Program-made: the position numbers and the translations under genes
Part shown: positions 42,967-53,139 of the stretch, piece by piece
How positions within the stretch are numbered: position 1 is the stretch's first letter
Layout of the letters: every line of letters starts with the position of its first letter
Notes under the pieces: generated by a model
The model's database searches: none
Seen by the model: only the letters and a program-made list of their open reading frames with translations
Told to the model about the DNA's origin: nothing
Origin: Kalmanozyma brasiliensis GHG001
Taxonomy: Eukaryota > Basidiomycota > Ustilaginomycetes > Ustilaginales
Length of the DNA: 64,000 bases
NCBI RefSeq assembly: GCF_000497045.1
Contig: NW_015961961.1
Span: forward strand, 248,001-312,000
Reading direction: 5' to 3'

Positions 42967-43269
42967 CGTCGAATGAAAAGTACGCAGGAGAAGTTCTGGG
43001 TGTAATGATGGTGCGAAGGCAAGCCGTGGGCAAGAAGGCCAGGAAGAGGATTACCAAAACCAAAAAAGCAGTTCGGCGAAATTCGCGGTCCGAGGATGGA
43101 ACAGCTCGGATCTGATAACGTTGCTCATCCAGCATTACGGTAAGATGCTTTCACAGCCATCGTGACTACTGCGTTTCCCACACTGACTCAATAAACACAC
43201 ATGAAGGACGAGAGGTATGATAGGATTGAGATGCAAGCAGAATCAAGCCCGCATTGCATGCTATGGCGT
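42967..43269. other. Intergenic: TAH18 promoter and SDS3 3' region
   Basis: About 300 bases between two minus-strand genes. No extra gene was seen. Confidence 0.4.
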
Positions 43270-46047
43270 CTAATCTGACGGATACAAGCTCCTGTTGCCC
43301 ACGCCGGCAGCTGCAGCCGTCGCGACCGGCGTCGCAGCTGGAGGTCCCGGTCTCCCTGCACCAAAGCCCGGACCCATCGCCTTGGCCGAGTCCCTATGCG
43401 CCGGATGCCTTGCCGTGCCATTGCTCATCTTGATATCCCTCTCGTCCACGCCGCCCACCGCGCCGCTGGACATCGATGGTGGGGGAGGGAGGTTCGTCTT
43501 CCCTTTCCCGTGCGGTGGCGATACACCATCTCGATGCGCTCTCGGCTTGCTTCTTCCCGTCGTCTTGACCGAACCCCTACCACGACCGCCGCTCGCATGG
43601 ACGTCGTCCGCACTTCCGCGTTCCTTGCGCCCACTGCGATGGGGCGGGGTCGGCGAGGGGGGCATGCCGCCTCTGCCTGCGTTCATAGGCCCACCCGCTC
43701 CAGGCGGCAGGAAATGCGGTGGGTAGGGCGCGTACATGTCTGGCGGGAATGGCGAGCTTCGGTGGTGCGGATCGTTCGGGTCAAGACCCATGCGCGCTTG
43801 CTGCTCGCGGTGATGCATGCGTGCCGCGCGCTCCATCTCGGCTGCGGCGTAGGGGTCGAAGCCCATCATGCCCATCTCCATGCCTGGGTGCATCGCTCCG
43901 GGCGGTGGTGGTGGGAGCGGTGGCATGCCCTGACGGTGGGGTGTGTGGACGGATCCGGGCGTGCCTGGTGCCATCATTCCTGGTGGCGGTGGTGGCATAC
44001 CACGCGCTCCAGGTGGAAGACCATACGGCATGCCGTTCATGTGTGCCTGCGCCGCCGCCGCTGCAGCTGCTGCTGCTGCAGCCTCGGGGCCGTACATGGC
44101 GTACACTTCTGGATTTTGGAACTCGAGCCCGACAGGAGCACCGTAGAATGGGTCGTACATGCCTGGTGGCACACCGCCCGGTCGGATACCCATCTGCTCG
44201 ATGTCCATCATGACATCCGCTTCCGCAAGCCCTTTGAGGTCCGGGTAGGCCACGAACTCGTCGCCTGCATCGATCTCGCGCGCGATCGCCTTGCGCTTCG
44301 CGGACCCCTTCCTCCCACCTTTCGCCCCGTTCACCTCGGCCCGCTCACCGCCTTGCATCAGCGCCGCCGGGTCCAATGGAATGTGCAGTCGGTCCGGATT
44401 CCTCACCAGCTCGGTCTCGAAGATCTGATGCCTTCGTGCGGGCCTCGGTGCGTCGAGGGTGCGCTTCTCGCGATCGAGGCGTCTGCGCTTGCGGCTATAC
44501 TCGTCCATCATGTCGCGACGCAGGCTCGCACAGCTCGAACGCCAGATGCTCCAGGCGGCAAACTCTTCCGCCTTGGCGACGCGCTCGTACTGCTGCTCCT
44601 GCTGCTCGAACCACATCTCGACGAGCTCGGTGCGACGCTGACGACGCATCTCGATGGCTTTGTTGAGGTGGAGCAGTTCCGGATGCGTGCCGTCGAGGAT
44701 CATGTCGCCTTCTTTGGAGATCTCTTGGAGGCGTTCGACGTAGAGACGGTCGCGCAGCATGGCGAAGCCGATCTCGATCTTGGTGAGCGCTTCCATAGCG
44801 TCTTGTCGTCGGATGGCGGCTTCGTCGGTCGAGGTGTCGTCTTCGTGCTCGGCGGCGTCGGGTGCTGGAGTGCCTGCGGCGGTGTCGAGGTGTTCCGCTT
44901 CTGCTTGCTCGGCTTCGGGTGCCTTTGAGTCGGCATCGTGGTCTTCGACGGTATCGGCCTTTTCAGCTTCGTCATCGTCGCCAAGAACAGATCCAGCTCG
45001 CGAGGTAGAGGCGGATCCTGGAAGACTGTCGACCAGCTGCTCTGGCTCGAGTAGACTGGTAGCGCCACCAGTGGCGGCCGCACGCTTCTTCATGGATGCA
45101 ATGAGATCGAGATCCGTGTCGCGAGGCGAGCCGGCATCCTCTTGATCAGATCCGTCTGCACCGTCTTCGGGTTCGGGAGTGATGTCGGAGCTGAGATCGT
45201 CGCCATCACCTTCTTGGCGGAGCTGTTGCAGTCGACCGGGCTTGGCAGCGCCAATCAGGGAGGCGCGTGGCCCTGCTGCTGTCTGGGCAACTTCACCATC
45301 GGACACATCGTCGTCTTCGTCCTCGTCGACGTCTTCGCCGTCGTCGGCATCGGCTTCGCCAGCTGTTGCGAGGGCTGCGAGGGCATCGAGACCGGCTGCT
45401 GCGCCTGCGTCGTCAGCTGCGCCCTCGGCACCGCCAGTCAGCGCGGCGAGCGCCTCGGCTGCTTCGTCCTCGTGGGTCTTGCTGTCTGCATCGTCGTCTT
45501 CTTCGTCTTCCTCTTCATCCTCGTCGTCTGATCCACCGAGATCATCGTCTGAGAGCGACGAACCGTCTTCGTCTTCGTTCTGATCGTCGTCTTCGTCGGT
45601 GAGCTCGCTCTCGTCGCTGAATTCGTCGCCTGTAAAGCCGCCGGTCTTTTGCGGCGAGCTCATGTTGGAGTTGGGATCTTGAGCGGCTGAAAGCTGGGAG
45701 CCGGGGACGGCGTCGTGGCCGTCTGCACCGTCGTCGTCGTCGTCATCCTCTTCATCAGCTGGGTCTTCTGCCTGTGATGGCTCTAGCTGAGAGTGCTCCA
45801 TAGAGACGTCGGCAGCCTCGCCGGGCGCATCGAGATCGCTGTCGACAGCAGCCGCAGCGGAGGCAGCCGCGTGCTGAGCGAGATCGTTGAGATCCATGAC
45901 GTCGTCGGCAGCACCGTCTTGTTCGTCGTCGTCGTAGGGGAGAGGCTCTGTTTCTGCGTCAGAGGTTTCGGCAGGGTCGTGTCGAGAAGCGGCTGCGGAG
46001 GTGTGGGCAGCAGCAGTGGTGGACTGAGTGGCCGCGCTGGGGGGCAT
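43270..46047 (-). CDS. SDS3: Sds3-like subunit of a Rpd3/Sin3 histone deacetylase complex
   Basis: 925 residues. The Sds3 domain lies at about 413-560: RQDAMEALTKIEIGFAMLRD, LYVERLQEISKEGDMILDGTHPEL and a long helical stretch with EMRRQRRTELVEMW, followed by RRHQIFETELVRNPDRL. Sds3 holds the Sin3-Rpd3 complex together and is needed for its deacetylase activity. The N-terminal 400 residues are very acidic and Ala/Asp-rich (long Asp/Glu runs at about 95-210), and the C-terminal 350 residues are Gly/Pro/Met-rich with a run of ten alanines near 655. Yeast Sds3 is only 327 residues, so both flanks are expansions. Single exon; the start is the first Met. Dep1/Brms1-type paralogues cannot be fully excluded. 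Confidence 0.83.
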   Translation of the reverse strand: MPPSAATQSTTAAAHTSAAASRHDPAETSDAETEPLPYDDDEQDGAADDVMDLNDLAQHAAASAAAAVDSDLDAPGEAADVSMEHSQLEPSQAEDPADEEDDDDDDGADGHDAVPGSQLSAAQDPNSNMSSPQKTGGFTGDEFSDESELTDEDDDQNEDEDGSSLSDDDLGGSDDEDEEEDEEDDDADSKTHEDEAAEALAALTGGAEGAADDAGAAAGLDALAALATAGEADADDGEDVDEDEDDDVSDGEVAQTAAGPRASLIGAAKPGRLQQLRQEGDGDDLSSDITPEPEDGADGSDQEDAGSPRDTDLDLIASMKKRAAATGGATSLLEPEQLVDSLPGSASTSRAGSVLGDDDEAEKADTVEDHDADSKAPEAEQAEAEHLDTAAGTPAPDAAEHEDDTSTDEAAIRRQDAMEALTKIEIGFAMLRDRLYVERLQEISKEGDMILDGTHPELLHLNKAIEMRRQRRTELVEMWFEQQEQQYERVAKAEEFAAWSIWRSSCASLRRDMMDEYSRKRRRLDREKRTLDAPRPARRHQIFETELVRNPDRLHIPLDPAALMQGGERAEVNGAKGGRKGSAKRKAIAREIDAGDEFVAYPDLKGLAEADVMMDIEQMGIRPGGVPPGMYDPFYGAPVGLEFQNPEVYAMYGPEAAAAAAAAAAAQAHMNGMPYGLPPGARGMPPPPPGMMAPGTPGSVHTPHRQGMPPLPPPPPGAMHPGMEMGMMGFDPYAAAEMERAARMHHREQQARMGLDPNDPHHRSSPFPPDMYAPYPPHFLPPGAGGPMNAGRGGMPPSPTPPHRSGRKERGSADDVHASGGRGRGSVKTTGRSKPRAHRDGVSPPHGKGKTNLPPPPSMSSGAVGGVDERDIKMSNGTARHPAHRDSAKAMGPGFGAGRPGPPAATPVATAAAAGVGNRSLYPSD

Positions 46048-47705
46048 GATCAGCTGGGGTCAGCGGCGGCAGAAGCGCGGCGAGGGGGTCAGCTGGATAC
46101 CAGCCGACGATGAACGCAGCGTGTGTCGCAGTGAGCCGGCGACGGCGGTAGAACAGCAAGGCTGCGTGAGCAGAAGCGGTTCACGAAGGAGGTCGAGAGC
46201 TGACAGCGGCGACGGTCCTATCGCATTGTCGCGACAGAGAACAAGAGCTGGGTGCTGAGGTGGGTGCGGCGAGATAGCGGGCTAGCTACAACGGAGGGGC
46301 CGAACGGCTGATGCGACGATTGATGAGCAGAGCTGTGACGGATGGGCGCGGCTGTCCGCGAGATGGATTCGCACGAGCTGGGAGAGGCAGGGAGCTGAGG
46401 ATGCGAGTCGCGAGAGCTGTTGTAGAGCAGACCAAACGGCTTGTCGGGCGTTGCGAAGGATGCTGTGCTGGTGAAGCGGATGATCCGACGGTGATGAGAG
46501 CGCGAACGGGAGATCCGAGCGAGGCCAGCGCGAGCGTGTTAACGAAGGGATGAAGGTATCGGAAGGTGCGATCTAAGCAGAACAGGAGGCTTCTCCGAGG
46601 GCAATCTTTCTCCACTGCTCCTCGCATTCTCACGATCCTGTGTGATTCAAGGGTCGCAAACGAGAAAGCAGCAGCAGCTTGCGAATCAATCCGCCGACTC
46701 GCTCATCCGCCCGCTTAGCCAGCCAGCCAAACTCGACCTTCTTTGCGGTTGGTCCGGGCAGGCTTGCTTTCTCTGTGCTTGCTGCCGCCTTAGGGAAATT
46801 CTCGGATTTCGCTACTTGCAATTTCTCGAGGGAGCGTGCGTTCGCCCGTCTTTCCGCGAGAAACTTGGGCAGCAGCTGGCTTTCTCAGGTCGAGACGCGT
46901 CGAAACGAAGGGCGAGACGGGCGTTTTTCATCGTAAGAGAGGAACCTTGCGGCGTAACATTCTCCACAAGTCCTACAAATTCTGCCGCCCGAGACGAGAT
47001 CAATCCCAGCCTGCCAGACTCCGCGGCTGTCCTCTGCACTCCACCCCCACATCACCCCGGAGCTTCCATCGTAGCAGGTACCTCCCCTCGCCAGCGAGTC
47101 GCTGCGGCACGCTATCGAGCGGTACGCGTGTACAATGGCCCACGACGAGCGCAGCGTGCGTACAATGCACGAGGCGGCAAAGTGCGAGGTGCCGGCGTAT
47201 CGCGACCTTTCTCGATTCAGGGTCCGGCGAGCTGCTGACCTTTTTGGCTGCATTCGGAATCTTTTCCTAAAATCTAGCCCACGAGTCAGTTAGTGCCGCG
47301 TGCAAGGCTGCGACATGTCAAGGGCCCGGATGCAGGCAGGCTCACCATGAGCGCATCCCGCCGTCTTCTTTGTCTCACATTGCAACACTCGAAACGCTTA
47401 GACTCCCCGCCCACGAGGAGGGAGGAGCTCTGGCCACGATGTGCTCCGGCTGTCAGTTGCCGACCCTGCTCTCGCAGTGATGCGAAGACCAACATGAGCC
47501 AAAGCTTCTTCCTCCGGGGCGGGTTGATATGCTTCCATATCATTCATCCCCGAGCTCGCCGAGAAGGTATATAGACGCTACCTCAGGATCAAGGTTCAGC
47601 CAGTCTCTCGTCCAGCAACCGGCTGCCTTGAGGCACATCTTCAAACTCGAGCAGCAAAACCATAACTCAGCCGGAAAAGAAGCTTCGCCATCACCAGCGC
47701 AAACA
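46048..47705. other. Intergenic: divergent promoters of SDS3 and the second acyltransferase
   Basis: No supported gene. The proximal 150 bases before 47706 hold a TATA element and the leader. Confidence 0.45.
47568..47573 (+). promoter_or_regulatory. TATA box of the second acyltransferase gene
   Basis: TATATA at 47568-47573 lies 138 bases upstream of the Met at 47706 and supports that start over an in-frame Met at 47529, which lies upstream of the TATA box. Confidence 0.6.
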
Positions 47706-49481
47706 ATGTCGACTTCGACAACGCCGACCCGATCCCTGGGCCTGCACGAGCGCTACGCAGTCTCTCGTCGCTGCGTCAACTCGCCCTCCTCAGTCAGTGC
47801 TGCGGCCATCCTGCAGCTCGATCTTGCGAGTGCAAGCCGACAGGGCGACATCGACCGAGCTTTCGACGCTCTACGATGTCGCTTGGAGACCAGGATCGAC
47901 CAGGCGTTCGCGCAGTATCCTCTTTTGGGCTACTGCATCCAGTCCCCGCGTGCGAAGGCCCCTCGTTGGTCGTCTATCACCCCGACACCGACATTCAGGC
48001 AAATCTTGCATACCGGCGCGCCGGTCACAAAGCAAGCAGGAGCGCAGGGTGCCAACAAGCTGCTCTCGCAAGCCATCCTCGACGACCACATCAGCCTGCC
48101 CAAGTCGACCAATCTCGAAAAGGGTCCTCTATGGAAAGTCACGCTGAGCCGGATCGAGAGCGAGCCAGCTTGCCTCGTAGTGCTCTCTACCGATCATGTC
48201 ATCAATGACGGCCGTGGCACGCTCAACCTCTTCCGCTTCCTTCTGCAGTCCCAGGAGCCCGAAGCGACCGCGGCACCCATCGATCCGATCCCCCCTGCGT
48301 CGGACAAGATCTTCAACTTCCGACCTTCGATAGGCTATCTCCTGCACGAAGCGTTCAAAGAGCTCCTCCTTCCCCATCTGCCACTGCCAAAGAAGGCCAA
48401 GCTCAAGCTCCAAGGTCCCACCTCGTGGCCCGCCTCCCCGTCGCCCACCACGACCTCAACAGAGTACGACATCGTCCGCACGCCCAAGCTGTGTCAGCCT
48501 ACGCTCGATATCCTCCTCATCACGGCTCCGCATCTTATCAACAACCTCAAGAGTCTTGCTCGCACCCACGTCGATCCTTCCAACCCCGCAGCAAGAGCGG
48601 CGACGCTGCACTCGATCCTGCACACGCTGTCGCTCGTTGCGCTGTATGCGGCGGTTGCTGTCTCGCACGAGGCCAATTTGGATGATTTCGCCCTCGTTCT
48701 TGGCACCGCAACGCCCATTTCGCTTCGCGAGGAGGTTCGACCGTCGAAACGTCGGCGAGGGTTCCCCCTCTCTCCTTCGGTGGAAGTCGCGCCGGTGCCA
48801 CTGCCGTTTACGTCGGGCAACTTTGTCTCGTCCTATGCAGACACGTACACGCTCCACCCCACGACCCGTTTTTGGGCCTTCACCAACGACTTTGCGACCA
48901 CACTTGCGAGCCCGCGCGGAAAAAGTCTGGCTCGGCAACACATGGGCCTTCTCGGGTTCATTCCGGATTTCGAACGTAGCACCAACCGCAAGCGCAAGCT
49001 GGACGAGGAGGAGGAGGTGGATTCCTCCCTCGGTGGTCGTGATGAGGCATATGCCAATGGATGGGAGAAGCTTTTTGGTGAGCGTGCAGCGAGTAGGACG
49101 CCCTTTGATTCGGCCATGACCGTCTCCAATCTCGGCCTGCTCGATGTTGAAAGTTTGGGTGGGGACGGGTGGAGGGTGAGAGAGGCCACGTGGGCCCAGA
49201 GCCACACTCCGCAGGGCGAAGCGTTCGGGTTGGACGTCGTCGGTTTCGTCACGGGGGAGGAGCAGACGTTGAGCATTGGACTGTCCTGCAGACCGAGCGC
49301 GTTTAGGGATGAGGAGTTGAGGAAGAGGTTCAGGGGTTACCTGGAGAGGCTGGTGAGGGCGTTTGCGGTCGAACCCGTCCACGGGAAGCTGTCCCAGGAG
49401 ACAAACGATGGAGAGGCCAGACTGGATTTGACCCAGGAGATCAACTTCGCTGGTCTGACACGCTTCCTCACCTCCTCGTAG
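47706..49481 (+). CDS. Alcohol acetyltransferase-like HxxxD acyltransferase (copy 2)
   Basis: 591 residues from the Met at 47706. A condensation/AATase-like acyltransferase: N-terminal SLGLHERYAVSRRC and an IDQAFAQYPLLGYCI stretch, the catalytic motif DHVINDGRGTLNLFRFLL (His164, Asp168), a LRARTH-type central part, and a C-terminal half with FAMTVSNLGLLD-type sequence (residues about 472-482) and ALGLDVVGFVTGEEQTLSIG-like strands. The frame is open 59 codons further upstream, but that stretch contains the TATA box and lacks a family match. Substrate unknown. The order of parts parallels the gene at 32216-34312, about 13 kb away. No secretion or targeting signal was seen. Confidence 0.8.
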   Translation: MSTSTTPTRSLGLHERYAVSRRCVNSPSSVSAAAILQLDLASASRQGDIDRAFDALRCRLETRIDQAFAQYPLLGYCIQSPRAKAPRWSSITPTPTFRQILHTGAPVTKQAGAQGANKLLSQAILDDHISLPKSTNLEKGPLWKVTLSRIESEPACLVVLSTDHVINDGRGTLNLFRFLLQSQEPEATAAPIDPIPPASDKIFNFRPSIGYLLHEAFKELLLPHLPLPKKAKLKLQGPTSWPASPSPTTTSTEYDIVRTPKLCQPTLDILLITAPHLINNLKSLARTHVDPSNPAARAATLHSILHTLSLVALYAAVAVSHEANLDDFALVLGTATPISLREEVRPSKRRRGFPLSPSVEVAPVPLPFTSGNFVSSYADTYTLHPTTRFWAFTNDFATTLASPRGKSLARQHMGLLGFIPDFERSTNRKRKLDEEEEVDSSLGGRDEAYANGWEKLFGERAASRTPFDSAMTVSNLGLLDVESLGGDGWRVREATWAQSHTPQGEAFGLDVVGFVTGEEQTLSIGLSCRPSAFRDEELRKRFRGYLERLVRAFAVEPVHGKLSQETNDGEARLDLTQEINFAGLTRFLTSS

Positions 49482-49630
49482 TTTTCATTCTTGTTTGTTT
49501 TCTTGCACATAGCATCGCACATTCGCATCTTCTCATTTCATATCGGACGACCCAGTTAATGTCAAATCTTGCACGACGGACTCGAGTGGTTTGCGCAAAA
49601 CGTGTGTGACAAGAATACAGCGTGAGTAAC

Positions 49631-52150
49631 CTACGCACTGCCCGCCGGCTTAAATGTGACCTCGCTCAACGTGTTGAACGCCTCCCTGTACGCATCCAGC
49701 AACTGCTTCACCCGCTTTCTCTCGCTCGTCAACCCCTCATCCTCGTACAGGAGCTCCTCGAACAGCGTCTCCTTGTACAAGCTCGCCACGAGCCGGTTCT
49801 GCACGCTCTCCCGACTAAAGTTGACCAGCAGATGCATGATCGCCTTGGGCACCAGGTCCTGGATGCTCAATCGCACGATGCTGAAGTAGCTGGCTATCAA
49901 GCTGCGAATCAGCGTGGTCTCCAACTCCTCCCGGTCCGAGAGGGCGTATTCGGCGGACGAGATCGGGGTGGCTTCGAGGTGTTTGTCGAGCGACTTCATG
50001 TCGTATGCTGCCGAGTTGCCTTCTAGGCCGGTGCGACCGGACATGGCGTTGGGCTTGTGCTCGCGCGAGGTGCTGTACTCGGGGAGACGGGGCGAGTGCG
50101 CGTGCGGTGCCGGGGTGTGGTATCCGCCCAGCCCGGAGGATGGGCCCACGCCGCCAACGGGCAGACCGGATGCTCCGCCGAAGAAGTAGTTGAGGAACGT
50201 ATCCTTCGCCCCACCCGCGGCGTTGGCTCCGTTAGCGTAGCCACCAGCGGAGGCGTGGCCGATGGTGTGGTGTCCGCGTCCGTCCGGCGCAGACGCAGAG
50301 TGCGGGCGCCCATCGCCCGTCGAGGCCGCCCGCTCCTTCTTGTCCCTCGCCCCTCCCGTCTTTCCAACCCCGTTCACCGTCAGACTCCTCGAGTTGCCAC
50401 TGTTGTCCGCATCATCGTCCGACAGGTCGTTCGACACATCGCCCTGATCGTCAAATGAGCCCTTGCGCCTCGAACTGGACGGAAGAATGGCGACTTGCTT
50501 TCGCGCCTGCGCCTCGCGCTGCTCGCGTGCGATGTTGGCCGAATCGTGCACAAAGGCCGGATGGTTCGTGTTGATGTATGCGGCCTGGATTGCGATGAGG
50601 CTCTGGACGTACTCGGATGTGGGACCAAGTCGCTCGCGCAGCAGCTCAGAGACGACTTCGATGAGCTGCGCGTGCAGACGCGGGAAGCGTTGCAGTTCCG
50701 AAGATGTGCAGTTGTGGCAGATCTTCATCAGCTCTTCGTAGACCAGCTCGACGCAGCGCAAGGAGGGTGGCTCGAGCAGCTTGATCTGCGGCTTGATGAG
50801 CAGCTCGAACGCAGCTTCGGGAACGAAGAGCGAAGGACGAGGACCCGTCGAGTTGCGGATCGCCGTTCGGATGTCCTGCACGGTGAGGTTGTGGGTGGGG
50901 TTGATGCTGGTGAGCGCGTGGCCAAAGACGTCTTGGAAGATGTAGTAGATGCGCGCACCACCGCAGAGCTCCTTGGTGGAGATGTCAAAGGTTGTTCCGT
51001 CGATGCTGGCGACAAAGTCACGCGCGAACTGGGTCATGAGCTTGAGGACGAGCGAGCCGCGGTGTTGGTCTCCGAGGAAGGTGGTGTCACCGAAAGCGGC
51101 GAGCTCCTGCTGCGTCTGGCCCATCAAAGTGTTGAGGCGCGCCTTCATATCCGGCAGCTTGTCGCGGATGTGGCTCATGAGCACCTGATTGAGCGTCTTG
51201 GCGAGATACTTGGTACCACAGCGGTGGGCGATGTTCTTGTAGGCTGCGTGCGAGCGGAAGAACTCCTCCTCGGCTCTTCGTGCTGCAAGCATCGAGACGT
51301 TGCCGTTGATGTCCTGCTGCGAGCGGTTGACAACACCGATGAAGCCGAGCTTGAGTGGGTAGACGCGGCCAGTGAGGATATCAAGAGCGTGCGTGCCTTG
51401 GTCCATCAGGTCGAGCTTGGTGAGCACGCCGACGGTGCGCCGACCCTGAGGATCGACGGTGCGGGCGAGCTTGAGACTGTCCGAGTTGGCCAGGTCCACA
51501 TTGGCAGGGCTGACAGCGAGGATGATGCAGTTGGGCTTGGAAACGTAGTCGGTGACGAGGTTGCGAATCTGACGCTCGATGTCGGAAGGCTGGTCGCCGA
51601 CGGGGATCTTGGTGAGACCGGGCAAGTCGACAAGCGTGAGATTGAGCACGTTTGGGCTGTAGATCTTGAGGTGGATGGGCAGCTTGGAGACGCCCTTGTT
51701 CTGACCTGCGACACGGAAAGTCTCGTTCTCGATTTCGCGGCGAATCTCGTTGAAGTCGGTGAAGCGCTTGTCGAGATGGAGGAACTCTCCATACTCTTCG
51801 TACGTGTTTGTCCTGCCACCGCCCAGTGACGAGCCATTGGAGCCACCGCGGCTCATATCGGGCGCGTGGTCATCGGAAAGGTCATAGGATCGCGGAGACG
51901 GCTTGAGGCTCTGCTTAGCTTGGTCCTTCGCGGAAGGAGTGTGAATGAGTTGAAGAACAAGCGGACGACGGGTAATGATGCCGCTACCTCGTGGCAAAAA
52001 GTCGCGGCCGACAATGGTTTCGAGGACACTCGACTTTCCTGCTGACTGGGAGCCGACGACGACGATCTGAGGGAGGTCGACCGAATCACCGCCAATGGCG
52101 GTGAAGGTCTCCTGGAGCTTGTTGACGACCTGAATCAGGTCGACGTCCAT
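49631..52150 (-). CDS. DNM1: Dynamin-like GTPase Dnm1/Drp1 (mitochondrial and peroxisomal fission)
   Basis: 839 residues. GTPase domain with G1 GSQSAGKSS (33-41), G3 DLPGLTKIP and G4 TKLDLMDQG; a stalk region; a low-complexity insert-B region (about 560-720); and a C-terminal GTPase effector domain (about 735-839, REELETTLIRSLIASYFSIVR... ETLFEELLYEDEGL). The insert contains DTFLNYFFGG (about 648-657), which matches the DKFLNYFFG stretch of yeast Dnm1 and not Vps1, so the Dnm1 call is preferred. It acts at outer mitochondrial membrane fission sites through adaptors such as Fis1/Mdv1. Single exon, normal family length. It lies 149 bases downstream of the convergent acyltransferase. Confidence 0.94.
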   Translation of the reverse strand: MDVDLIQVVNKLQETFTAIGGDSVDLPQIVVVGSQSAGKSSVLETIVGRDFLPRGSGIITRRPLVLQLIHTPSAKDQAKQSLKPSPRSYDLSDDHAPDMSRGGSNGSSLGGGRTNTYEEYGEFLHLDKRFTDFNEIRREIENETFRVAGQNKGVSKLPIHLKIYSPNVLNLTLVDLPGLTKIPVGDQPSDIERQIRNLVTDYVSKPNCIILAVSPANVDLANSDSLKLARTVDPQGRRTVGVLTKLDLMDQGTHALDILTGRVYPLKLGFIGVVNRSQQDINGNVSMLAARRAEEEFFRSHAAYKNIAHRCGTKYLAKTLNQVLMSHIRDKLPDMKARLNTLMGQTQQELAAFGDTTFLGDQHRGSLVLKLMTQFARDFVASIDGTTFDISTKELCGGARIYYIFQDVFGHALTSINPTHNLTVQDIRTAIRNSTGPRPSLFVPEAAFELLIKPQIKLLEPPSLRCVELVYEELMKICHNCTSSELQRFPRLHAQLIEVVSELLRERLGPTSEYVQSLIAIQAAYINTNHPAFVHDSANIAREQREAQARKQVAILPSSSRRKGSFDDQGDVSNDLSDDDADNSGNSRSLTVNGVGKTGGARDKKERAASTGDGRPHSASAPDGRGHHTIGHASAGGYANGANAAGGAKDTFLNYFFGGASGLPVGGVGPSSGLGGYHTPAPHAHSPRLPEYSTSREHKPNAMSGRTGLEGNSAAYDMKSLDKHLEATPISSAEYALSDREELETTLIRSLIASYFSIVRLSIQDLVPKAIMHLLVNFSRESVQNRLVASLYKETLFEELLYEDEGLTSERKRVKQLLDAYREAFNTLSEVTFKPAGSA

Positions 52151-53139
52151 GTTGGATGCTGTGAGGTAGAAGTTGTCTCTCTACGGGAATGGTGAAGGAC
52201 GGTTTGAATGGTCACTGAGGTCGAGCCAAAGAGTCTTGTGGTGCGCAACAGTCGAGTGAGTTGTCACTCGTTTGTATCGAATGCCAGCTAGAATTGCTCC
52301 AGAGATGTTGTCCGAATGATACAGCTCCGCGCCGGGTTGAATGCGCAGCCTGTGCTTGATGTTCAGATAGCAAGCGAAGCGACCAAGAGCCTGAGTTTGT
52401 GGCGGTGAGAAGGTGTTTGAGGCTCGTCCAGGGTCGAGGGGCGTAGAGGGGCGTAGAGGGGAATGGTTGCTTGGGTGTGGGGAAGACGATGAAGAGCGAG
52501 CTACTTGGATAGGGTCGCGCGGGATGTGACTGAGCGAGCGAGCTGCCATCAAATCACAGCTGCGCTCAGTTTTGGAGTCCGAGCAGAGCAGAGCGCAAAG
52601 CAGAGCAACAGAGTCTGAGTCGCGTACCACTCAAAGTCACACCCTCTGCAAGAGACTGACCTGCTGTTGCTTATTTTCATTGTCCCTTGCCCTGAGGCTG
52701 CTGACTGGTGATGTGCAGCAGCCTCGCATCTTCTTCTTGGTCCTTCGCCGTCTTGTTGTTTGGCGCAATTTTCAGCTCGCGCGCTTTTTGAAAGAACAAC
52801 ACTGTCAAGAGCTTAACACAACGCTTTTCTAGCTGGCATCGCCATTTGCAACCGCGATCTTCTTTTCTAACCTCAAATTGCCTAGGTCGAGAACGCGCTC
52901 TCGAGAACTCGCCTGCAGAGCGCACTCTCCAAACGGTGGGGACGGTCCTCGACACCATCATTGTCTAGAAAGCCAGCCTTGGGAGCTAAGCTTCTCTTCG
53001 CTCTCCCTGTCGTGCTTCTCATGTTGTGATGCATCTACTCTGTCCTGTGAAGCTATCTCCCCGCTCTTGCATTTTCCGCTTCTAGCGCATCATTCAGCTC
53101 GCTGAGCTTTCGAGAACAACCCCTTCTTCCGCAAGAAGG
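52151..53139. other. Intergenic: DNM1 upstream region
   Basis: No supported coding sequence. It holds the DNM1 promoter and the upstream sequence of the broken secreted-protein candidate. Confidence 0.4.

Noticed and set aside
43396..44928. 510-codon open frame on the plus strand
   Set aside because: Antisense of the Sds3-like gene; Trp/His/Arg-rich composition typical of shadow frames.
50495..51829. 444-codon open frame on the plus strand
   Set aside because: Antisense of DNM1; the sense strand has complete dynamin motifs.
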